Source: Paraphysoderma sedebokerense
Taxonomy: Eukaryota; Blastocladiomycota; Physodermatomycetes; Physodermatales; Physodermataceae
Assembly (NCBI GenBank): GCA_025602915.1
Contig: JAHLJZ010000014.1
Coordinates: 310,001 to 374,000, forward strand
Length of the DNA stretch: 64,000 nt
Reading direction: 5' to 3'
Below the pieces are notes generated by a model, which saw nothing but the letters and a program-made list of their open reading frames with translations, did not search any database and had not been told where the DNA came from. The position numbers and the translations under genes are program-made. This document shows, one piece after another, positions 55,524-64,000 of this stretch (positions are counted from its first letter, which is position 1; every line of letters begins with the position of its first letter).

Positions 55524-57227
55524 ATGAGCCAATTCCCCACCCCTATTCATTCCCCCCTGCCCCTTTCCGCCCATCAGCAACTTCAGCAACAGCAACAGTA
55601 TAACTCTCAACTTCAATATCAACAACAGCAACAATACAATCAAAATCCAACTGGTCAGCTTAATTTTAATAACAGTGGACTGACAGGTCTTAATAATGGA
55701 AACCAAATTAAAATTAAACAAGAAGAGCCAATGTACCCTTCGCCTCAGCTAGATGCTGGACAATATCTGACATTCCAGAATCTCCAAATGACGAATCAAT
55801 CTCAACCTTCAGCGGTACAGCAACAACGAACGTCCGCCGTCCCCTTATCCATTCCTACGGTTACTCGATCTAATTCCGCCAGTTCGATTAACTCTGTCTT
55901 TCCCTCTCCGATGGCCTCGTCTCCGACATTCATTGACTACATGCCCTCAACACCAACTGCCATTTCGACATCTGTAAATTCCCTTAACCCCATGGCCTCC
56001 AACGCAATCAATATCAATAATAAAAATAGCTTGTTGAAAACAGCTACTACTAATTTAGGCCTGAGCATGAGTTTGCCAACAAATATGAACCAAGATTGGT
56101 TGAATGTTGTTGGTAATGTAAATAATCAGAATCAAAATGTCAACGGATTGGCAGTGAACACGGCATCTGCAAACTTGAGCGCCACTCATGGTGGTGCTGC
56201 GGGTGGATTTGACATGACAGTGGGCAGTTTACCGCCAAGCTTGTCTTATGCCGGAAGCCCAATTTTGAGCATGTTTGACAACGACGTCGAAAGTAAAGAG
56301 TAAGTTTATAGGTGTTCTTTTATGTTCCATATAAATCGGAATGAGCGAAAACTAAGATTTGTTGACTAACATTTCACTATTTAATAGTGTCGTCGAACAA
56401 CAAAAGATGAAACAAAGAAAACGCCGCGAATCCCACAACGCCATTGAACGACGACGAAGAGATAATATCAATGAACGCATTTACGAGTTGTATACGCTTC
56501 TACCCGAAATGTACTTGGACAACGAAACCGTTACACAACGTCCCAATAAGGGAACTATCCTGAAGAAGTCAGTGGATTACTTAAGACAACTCCAGTCTGC
56601 CTTGCGCGAGCAGGCGGAAAAGATCGTGGAGCTAGAACAACAGTTAAAGGGCTTTGGAGTTAATATTGAAGAGAATGAGAGCCGTATGAACGCAGATGGA
56701 GAAAATGAAAAATCCAGAGGCCAAATCTTAAAGGAGAACGTCCAGAGTTTGTTAAAAGTGAATATCAGAAATAATGTCACCCCCACTTTCCTCGTACCGG
56801 AACTCAGTATCACCTCTTCCAGCTTGAGCAACAGCATTATAGCGAATGGTATGTTTTCTGCGTTATCTTCGTCTAATTTCAGCTAGCCCTAATATCTTGG
56901 CGATCTTGGTTCTGAACAGGACATTTATCTGCCGCAGATGAAGAATCAAGCATGATATCGAATTTAAATTCACCGGTAGTCGACTCCTTCACATTCAACG
57001 CACAGAATGCTGCCGGTACAAGTCCCGGCAATGGAAACCGCTCTTCCGCACGTAGTAGTTCTCTCACAGCGGCACTCGGATCGAATATGGCAGGATGGTC
57101 AAATTCAAATGTAAACAACAATCAAAATCAAAATATGGATCAAACGCAGCAGCAAACACAGCAAATGTATGGGCAAATGGATTTTAGTTCGTTAGATTTA
57201 AATGCGACCGGAATGCAATTCTCTTAA
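55524..57227 (+). CDS. bHLH-leucine zipper transcription factor
   Basis: Three exons (55524-56299, 56388-56848, 56920-57227) give 514 residues. The N-terminal half is Gln/Asn/Ser/Pro-rich. Around residues 267-345 lies a bHLH: basic region [21 protein letters not shown], loop with [14 protein letters not shown], helix 2 [13 protein letters not shown]. It continues into a leucine zipper ([17 protein letters not shown]). His-Asn-x-x-Glu-Arg-x-Arg is the E-box-reading pattern (CANNTG, CACGTG class), and the fold order is that of MiT/TFE, USF and related factors. The first exon is the likely activation region. A nuclear factor; targets unknown. (The basic region is 21 residues in the protein, quoted here as two overlapping parts.). 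Confidence 0.9.
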
Positions 57228-57871
57228 AGTATCTGTTTGTAATCATAGGAGGAAGTGGTTTTCTAACCATTTATAAACATTAATCATATTAGTAATAATA
57301 AACACCTTATGCGATTTTTATTATATTTAAAATTTGGTCGAATGAATGAATTGAAGAATGCGACCGGTTGTTTGAATCTTTGTACAAGACTGCTGTACGA
57401 ATTCTTATTCGCGGCATCTCTCGCAGCTTATAAGCATATGGGTGATAGATCCCATTCACTTCTGCTACTTAAAATCAGGCATTTTGTGGCAAGGTTCTTA
57501 TTGTTACATCTACTGTAAAATAAATAAACAACTTTTAGTTGAATCGGTCGAGCACAACAATTTTGTGTGGCTAGTGTCCTGTAACGTATCACTAGCTTCC
57601 TGTTCCTTTCCTTCTTTCTGAGTCTTTGACCACTCAGGTTAAATTCCTTTGTCGCCAAGGAAGACAGTCATTGCCTTCAAGAGAAAGTGGCCATGAATGC
57701 GAGCTGAAACAGACGCAGGTTTAAAGAGAAAAAGCAAAAGTAGAATCAGATTTTATAATATCATATCTGGTCAATCCACACGTTCCAGTTGGATTTTTGT
57801 TCACTTTCCTCCGCCATCACCAAAAGCCAAAATAACGCATCACCTCCTTTTATCAACGGATTACATCCACA
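57228..57871. other. Intergenic, promoter of the RSC-like gene
   Basis: About 640 bases without a credible gene. Short plus and minus frames overlap and lack family patterns. Confidence 0.5.
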
Positions 57872-60800
57872 ATGGCTTTGAAGGACCAACTGAATAAGCT
57901 GTACACAGCTGTCATGAATTCAAAAGACCAAGAGTACGCTACGCATTTGTTTTCTCTCCATCCATTTTATTGTCATTTGTTAGAGGTATCTGATCTAACT
58001 CCTGTTGATATTTTACCACATGCAATCTAGTGGCAGGTCAAGGTCTGAAGTCTTCGTAGATTTACCATCCAGGACCGAGTATCCAGATTATTACAAAGTC
58101 ATCAAAAACCCCATATCATTATCCATTATAAAGGTATTTGTCACCACTGGGAAATTTCACATTTTAGTTGTATACATGTTTACTTCCGCTTACCTTGGAT
58201 TCGGTTCTCTGATACGGGCCAATGATCCGTAACTGACACTGGATGAAATCTTATTTACAATCAATATTTGGTTTGTAGGGAAAGATTGATTCAAATGCGT
58301 ACACTTCCGTCAACGACTTGGTATCAGATTTCGAACTGATGTTTTCGAATTGTAAAACTTATAATGTCCCAGGATCTTTTTGTACGTTTCAATCTCTTTC
58401 ATCTTCCTTGCTCGCAATTGCCCCAACCGCCGATTTGGATTTAGTAACCTTTACCCTGCTGCTTCTTTTCCAATCTTGTTGTTTGGTTATTTGACTTGAT
58501 CATAGTGTACCAAGATGCGACCGACTTGACGAAACTGGTACACAGGACCATTGCTGGCTTTGGCAGCGGTTCCAAAGGAAAGGGAAGCGAGACGATTGTT
58601 AAAATATCATTAGGAAAGAAGGATAACAAGGAAAAGAGTCGATCGGATGGAGGATTACCGAAAATGAGTTCTAAGGGTGAGTGCATCTTCCGTCGCAAAA
58701 TCTCTCAGTATCTTCGTTTCACAACTTTTTAATTATCTGTTATTATATTATCTAGAATACCGAGAACTATACACATTCATCGAAAATGGCGATTACAAGT
58801 CTGTCAAGACGCTTGTCAAATCCAAATATTTTGATCCAAACAAACTTAACGAATCGGACCTCTTCGGATCCAAGTTTACTTGGGCCCCAATACATTGCGC
58901 TGCTTACTATGGTGATATCAAAATGTTTAATCTGTTTATGGAGTACAATGGGAATGTAGAACTTCGAGATACATGGTACACAGCGACACCGCTGTTGTGG
59001 GCCGCGTTTGGTGGACATGTGGAAATGTGTAAAGCTCTGATAGAGCAGTATGGAGCTGATCAAGAGGCAACCAACTCAGGAGGACAGAAAGCCCACGAGT
59101 TGATTAGCGATCCTGATGATCCCAAATGGATTGGTGTCTTATTAAAGGTACGTGAAATTGATCATAATTTTTATGACCGATTACGAACTAGCTTACGTTA
59201 TTAACGCTAATATTGATTTCATTTCGGCTGCTGCTTAAATTTCATGAACCGTCAGACATCAAAGAAACCTGGTCAGAATATCACCGACTCACCCATGTCG
59301 AAAGAACGAGCCAACCATTTTCAACGAATTATGCAAGACCTTCTCGACAAGCTGTTAACATATGAAGAAAATGATCGCTTATTATCTACATGGTTTTTAG
59401 AGTTAGTCTCTAAGAAAGAGTATCCGGATTACTATCAAACCATTACACATCCGATGTCATTTAATATAATTCAAAAGAACCTCAAGAAGAAGGTTTACAA
59501 CAAAACATCCGAATTTGTGAATGACGTAAATCTGGTATTCGAAAATGCTATGGAATACAATGAGCCTCAAAGTTTGATATATCAGGATGCAGTCAAGTTA
59601 CAGGTACGTTTCAGTCGTCTCACCACTAAGGTATAACTTAAGGTTGATTATCCTTCTATTCAGAAATTGTTCGAGAATAATCTCGGAAGTGCATCGAAAC
59701 CATCCCTTACTACCGGATCCCTATCCGAAGAAAAGGTGTGCCACCTTGCTCTTTTATGTTTACGAACATTAAGCTAATTGTAGATATTTTTTCAAATATA
59801 GACATTTCGACAGTTACCATATGGCAATGTCACGTACAGTATAGGAGATTACGTATACATACAGAATGAACACCCGAAAAGTCCACCTCATATCGTGTTG
59901 ATCGAAAAATTGTACATGGATGATGGCATGCCGTATTTGAATGGTACCTACTTTTATCGACCGGAGCAGGTATGTGCCAAACGATTTAAATCTGTTTTGC
60001 CAATCGTATGGTATGACTGTCACTTTGTATTGACTTCTGGATTCCATCACTACAAAATCAGACGTTTCATCCGGCCACGAAAAAGTTTTATGTGAATGAA
60101 GTGTTCAAGAGCCAGAGTACGACCGTTCAGTCACTTTCCAAGGTTATGGGAAAATGCTATGTCATGTTTCTGCGAGATTACGTCAAAGGTAAGAGTGAAG
60201 AATGTTAATGGATTTTCAGACTGATTTAATGACTGTATGATCGTGATTAAGGGCACCCCGAAGGGTACGACAAATCTGACGTGTACGTTTGTGAAGCAAA
60301 ATATATGGATAGCGGAAAATCAATGCAACTTATCAAGGACTGGGGTAAAACCATTACTGTCGACGCGGCCAATCCCCCAAAAATTATAACATACCCGCAC
60401 GCCATTAATTTATTAAAGACAGTGCCTAGTGTTCATGCTCAACTTGAGAAACGTGAGAAAGAAAAGGAAGAAGGATTGACTATTCGAATTTCTAATAACC
60501 CCAAGCGAGCGGGTAGCGTACCTAGTACGGGCAGTGAGGGGAAGGTTGCTAGTAATGTCAGTGCCAAGAAATCTGCGTCAAAGAAAAAGCGAAAGCGCGC
60601 AGATAGCGAGGAGGAAGTAGAAAGTTCGACAGACGAGTCTTATGAAGATGAAGATGAGTATCTAGAATCTCCTGAAGAAGAAATGGAAGACGTAAAACCG
60701 AAGTCGAAGAAATCAGCCGGTAAATCCAAATCTAGTCGATCGAGTACCACCGAACCCATGGATCTTGATCACAAACCTGCTTCTGCCAAGTCTAAAAAAT

Positions 60801-62026
60801 CCAAAACTGGCGAAGCCGGCCAGAGGTTACAACAACTTCAACGATCCGATTCTAGTACTTCTATCGTTTCACTCTCCGCTTCGCAGAGTTCTACTCCCCC
60901 CGGTAAACGCGGACGTGGACGCCCACGTAAGGGCACGGCAGTCGTTCTTCAACAAGAAGATGAAGCAGCGGTTGATATCGACATCGTGAATTCAGATTCT
61001 GAAATGTCTACACCACGTCCGACAACTTTCTCTCCTCGTCGCATACATATGACGCCGGGGCAAGTTAGCAGTGCCAAGATTTCTGTTGCTAAAGACACTG
61101 AGAGAGAGTTGACCAGTTTACAAAGTAGTATGGGTGTTGGCGCCAACAGCGTTGGGGGTTATGCCAGTTTGGTTGTTGATCAGAGCGGAAAGGCCGTTGT
61201 TATGAAAACTCCGCGTGGTATAGTTTTACCGTTATGTTTATCTGAATGTGAACTTTGGTTGTCTAATTTTCTGCACATACTATAGCCGATCAAATTATAC
61301 GAAACATACCAACTGTGCCTGCATCCGTTACGGGCTCTTCAACTACAGTTTCTTCCCGATTGCGTCGACGAAAGGGTCATTCTGCTCACTCCGAACCGAT
61401 ACCAGCATCGTATGGAAATACTTCATTTATGCCATGTATGTCGAAGTCTTTCCCCTTTAATTTTCAGTCTATCGGCCATTGCTGGTTCTTATTTACTAAT
61501 TTTTATGCGCCTATCATTAGATGAAGAACCACGATTCCTCAAATACCTCTTCATTGAATTGCCATCTGGTATACACTATTTCCTAACATACACCCGCGAT
61601 ACACCGCATCATGCAATTTCAGTTCCACCCGGTACAGCAGCTCTCAGAATTACCCCGATCACCTCGATACCTCGGAATTCGTCTGCCGAAACTAATGCAA
61701 TGTCGGATTCAGAAAATCAGGAGAATGTGTTGCAGAAATCTCAATTTCTGGGGACAGCTGTGACCCATAACAACCATTTATTGTACCCTATTTTTGGAAA
61801 AGTTAGTATACCAGAACACATTTTACGTCGAATGAAAGTTTCAGAAGAAATGGAGAATCCGAAGTCAAAAGATAAAGAGCAGGAAACTGGTAAAATTGAA
61901 GTTGGGCCCATCTATAGTGTCGTTTTGGATGATCGAATGTCAAACGTTTTTGAGATCTGTGTACAAGGCATGTTTGAGGGTGATGATAGTCCTGTGGTGC
62001 AGCAGAACTTTTTGTTTGTTTCTTAG
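57872..62026 (+). CDS. RSC1/2-like chromatin remodeller subunit: bromodomain, ankyrin, bromodomain, BAH, AT-hook
   Basis: Twelve exons (57872-57933, 58031-58133, 58279-58381, 58506-58676, 58756-59147, 59256-59603, 59664-59735, 59802-59969, 60062-60188, 60252-61217, 61286-61435, 61521-62026) give 1,055 residues with agreeing phases. Bromodomain 1 (about 20-100) has YPDYYKVIKNPISLSII. Ankyrin repeats follow (about 147-275; WAPIHCAAYYGDIKMF, TPLLWAAFGGHVEMCKALI). Bromodomain 2 (about 290-390) has YPDYYQTITHPMSFNIIQ. The BAH domain (about 418-560) has YSIGDYVYIQNE, YRPEQTFHPATKKFYVNEVF and DVYVCEAKYM. An AT-hook GRGRPRK lies near 735. BD-BD-BAH is the Rsc1/Rsc2/polybromo order. Ankyrin between the bromodomains is not in yeast Rsc1/2. 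It probably binds acetylated nucleosomes in an RSC/PBAF complex. Confidence 0.92.
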
Positions 62027-62751
62027 GTTAGTCTGTATTGTAATGTTCTGCGCTGTTTAGGATGTGGTGGAAAATGAATTTTGATTCCATTTTCGTGATT
62101 GCACCGGGAATTCGGAACAGTTAATGCCTTTTTTGCGCGGATTGTTTCTGTACGATTGCCCTCTTTGTGGATGAATTTGGGAAACTGGATTGCATACATA
62201 TTTTATCCCTATTTTACTCTGAACGAATTATTGTGGACGGCGGGTGAGTATGAATAGATGTATGTGTAGAAATCAAATGAGACCTCAAGTTATTGATATG
62301 CGATCGGCTCATAAAACCATACATTCTACGGCCCAACTCGCGACCTGGACGTTAAAAAATCTGAGGATCTCAATTACTGATCATTACAGACTCAAGAATA
62401 TGCCGATAGAACAGATATGTCGTGCGGTATTTATGAGGTGAAACAATTAGGTTCCTTTCTGTGACTCGAACGACCAATTTGGCGTTACGCCCCTATTGAT
62501 GTCGCCAGTGATTTTAATTGTCTTGCTGAGTAATTTTAGAAATCTAAATTTGCCGAAGCTGTGAGACCCAAAAACAACTTAAATTAAAAGTAGGAAGAAA
62601 GAGAGAAGTTTAAAGCCGCCTTTAACTATATATACCATCATCTTTGTCACAATTCAGTTGTGCTTCACAAGAAGCTATCAATTTGAAAATCTTTCGAAGT
62701 ATCATATCCTTCAATCAGGAAATTGATGGTTTTTTCGAAAACTCCGAAACC
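62027..62751. other. Intergenic, promoter of the ABC transporter
   Basis: About 720 bases. A TATATATA-like run near 62629 lies about 120 bases before the transporter ATG. No gene seen. Confidence 0.45.
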
Positions 62752-64000
62752 ATGAACATTGCACAACCGATCAATGATTCTAACTATCAAAGCGAACAAA
62801 CAAATGGGCTTAAAGACGATAAGAAGGTGAATACAGAGGTTGAGGATGAAATTGAAGAAGATCGACAAACGAAACCGTTGCCGCCATTACGAGAGAATTC
62901 GGGGTTTCTGTCGACTTTGTTTTTTGAGTTTGTAACACCGTTGGTAGTAAAGGGAAACAAGAAATTGTTGAATGAAGATGATGTGAATGATGTTGAGTAA
63001 GTATCTTGCTGTTCTGGATGATTGGAAATTGATGAAGGAAAGGGTACAGAGCTGTGGACACGGCTGGACTGTTGCATGTCTATTCTTGAGGTTTTGTTTG
63101 AGTGAATTATTAACATTACAATGTTTGATTCTTAATCCTATACTGGTTTATTATTTGTCTTATTTCAATTGCCCAATCATACATTCCTCTTTGTATAGAT
63201 CGACCGACAAATCTGCTTACCTCTGCGATCTTCTTCAAGAAGCCTGGAAAAATGAACTCCGGAATAATCCACAGAATCCCTCCTTAGCAAAAACATTGAT
63301 GCGAGTTTTCAAAAAACAGTTGATATTGTTGGGATTTGTTGCCGTCTTTGATGGAATTATCAGATTAGGGACGGCCTTTGCCCTTGGTTATGTAATTCGG
63401 TTCTTTAGGGACGTAGGAAAAGGTGAAGCACAAATTTGGACGGGTTATGTCTATGCAATGGTTTTAGTGGTCTTGACATTTTTCCACGCACTTGAGCACC
63501 ACCAGGTTCGTGCAGAGGATAGAATCTACAATCTTATCGTCCTGTATTCATTTGTTAACATCTTGCATTTAGTACTTTTGGCGGAGTAATATTGTGGGCT
63601 ATCAAATTCGTATCGGTTTAGTGTCGATGATATACCGCCATTTACTCCTCCTGCCAATTTCATCGCTAAATAGCGCCGGAATCGTGATCAACTTAGTTTC
63701 AAACGACGCATCAACGTTCGAAACTTCCCTACCCTTCCTTCATTGGCTTTGGCTTGGACCCATTCATTCAATTGCATGTGTCATTATATTGTATTTTATA
63801 ATCGGCTGGCCATGCTTTGTGGGTTGTGCCGTTTTTGGGATATTTTTGCCGTTACAGAGTTGGTTTGGGAAGTTGTTTGGCACATACAGAAGTAAGACGG
63901 TGAAATGGAGGGATGAAAGGATGAAATTCGTGAGTGATGTAATTGTAGGAATTCAGTTGGTCAAATTGTATGGTTTTTTGGGCCAGAGTTACTTTATCCA
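62752..64000 (+). CDS. ABC transporter, ABCC (MRP) type, 5' part
   Basis: Exons 62752-62996, 63199-63505 and from 63573 to the window edge join in phase. After an acidic N-terminus, residues about 48-80 read GFLSTLFFEFVTPLVVKGNKK with LNEDDV, the usual entry to the first membrane domain of ABCC proteins. Then WKNELRNNPQNPSLAKTLMRVFKKQ, several membrane helices, a basic linker RHLLLLP and ISSLNSAGIVINLVSNDAS match the MRP4-like pattern (S-x-x-G-x-I-x-N-L-x-S-N-D). The last visible residues (VGIQLVKLYGF) lead to the first nucleotide-binding domain, which is outside the window. It would export conjugates or drugs across the plasma or vacuolar membrane. An earlier in-frame non-ATG extension exists but has no support. 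Confidence 0.9.

Overview
The window is fungal nuclear DNA. Genes carry many short spliceosomal introns (about 45-125 nt) with GT..AG ends and CTAAC/CTAAT-like branch sites. Clear fungal or eukaryotic proteins are present: PRP3, SPB4, ENP2/NOL10, NCA2, an RSC1/2-type protein, a MET10-type sulfite reductase subunit and a mitochondrial methylmalonate-semialdehyde dehydrogenase. I cannot place the phylum. Reading frames, splice phases and family resemblance were worked out by eye, so exon borders are models; where I give exon lists the phases add up. I saw no tRNA, rRNA, CRISPR array, virus-like element or intact transposon.

Layout. 0-3 kb: 5' end of an unknown gene, a HAPSTR1-like gene and a small single-pass membrane protein gene. 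3.4-6 kb: two tandem genes for small secreted beta-sandwich-like proteins; a third paralogue lies at 44-45 kb. 6.3-12.9 kb: four tandem copies of one multi-pass membrane protein family, the third a pseudogene. 14.1-18.6 kb: one gene joining siroheme synthesis (MET8 and MET1) to the sulfite reductase flavoprotein (MET10). 19-26.8 kb: methylmalonate-semialdehyde dehydrogenase, a CUE-domain ubiquitin-binding protein and the DEAD-box helicase SPB4. 27-29.2 kb: PRP3. 29.5-33.2 kb: a tandem pair of single-pass membrane proteins with cysteine-bearing outer domains. 33.6-36 kb: NCA2. 36.5-38.4 kb: an F-box plus R3H protein. 38.7-39.5 kb: a stand-alone PD-(D/E)XK nuclease-like protein. 40.9-45.1 kb: a multi-pass membrane protein, a secreted Kex2-type repeat precursor and the third beta-sandwich paralogue. 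45.6-50.1 kb: a T4 Rnl1-like RNA ligase followed, same strand, by an ABC-class ATPase of the MRB1590/PF09818 type. 50.6-54.6 kb: another multi-pass membrane protein and ENP2. 55.5-62 kb: a bHLH-zipper factor and an RSC1/2-like chromatin protein with ankyrin repeats. The right edge cuts an ABCC transporter.

How the genes relate. Housekeeping genes (ribosome biogenesis, splicing, chromatin, mitochondrion, sulfur assimilation) alternate with lineage-specific secreted and membrane families that expanded locally. The most interesting points are: the RNA ligase beside an RNA-processing-type ATPase; the four-site Kex2 repeat precursor; the siroheme-sulfite reductase fusion, which has Asn where the catalytic Asp of Met8/CysG should be; and the tandem membrane-protein array in different states of decay.
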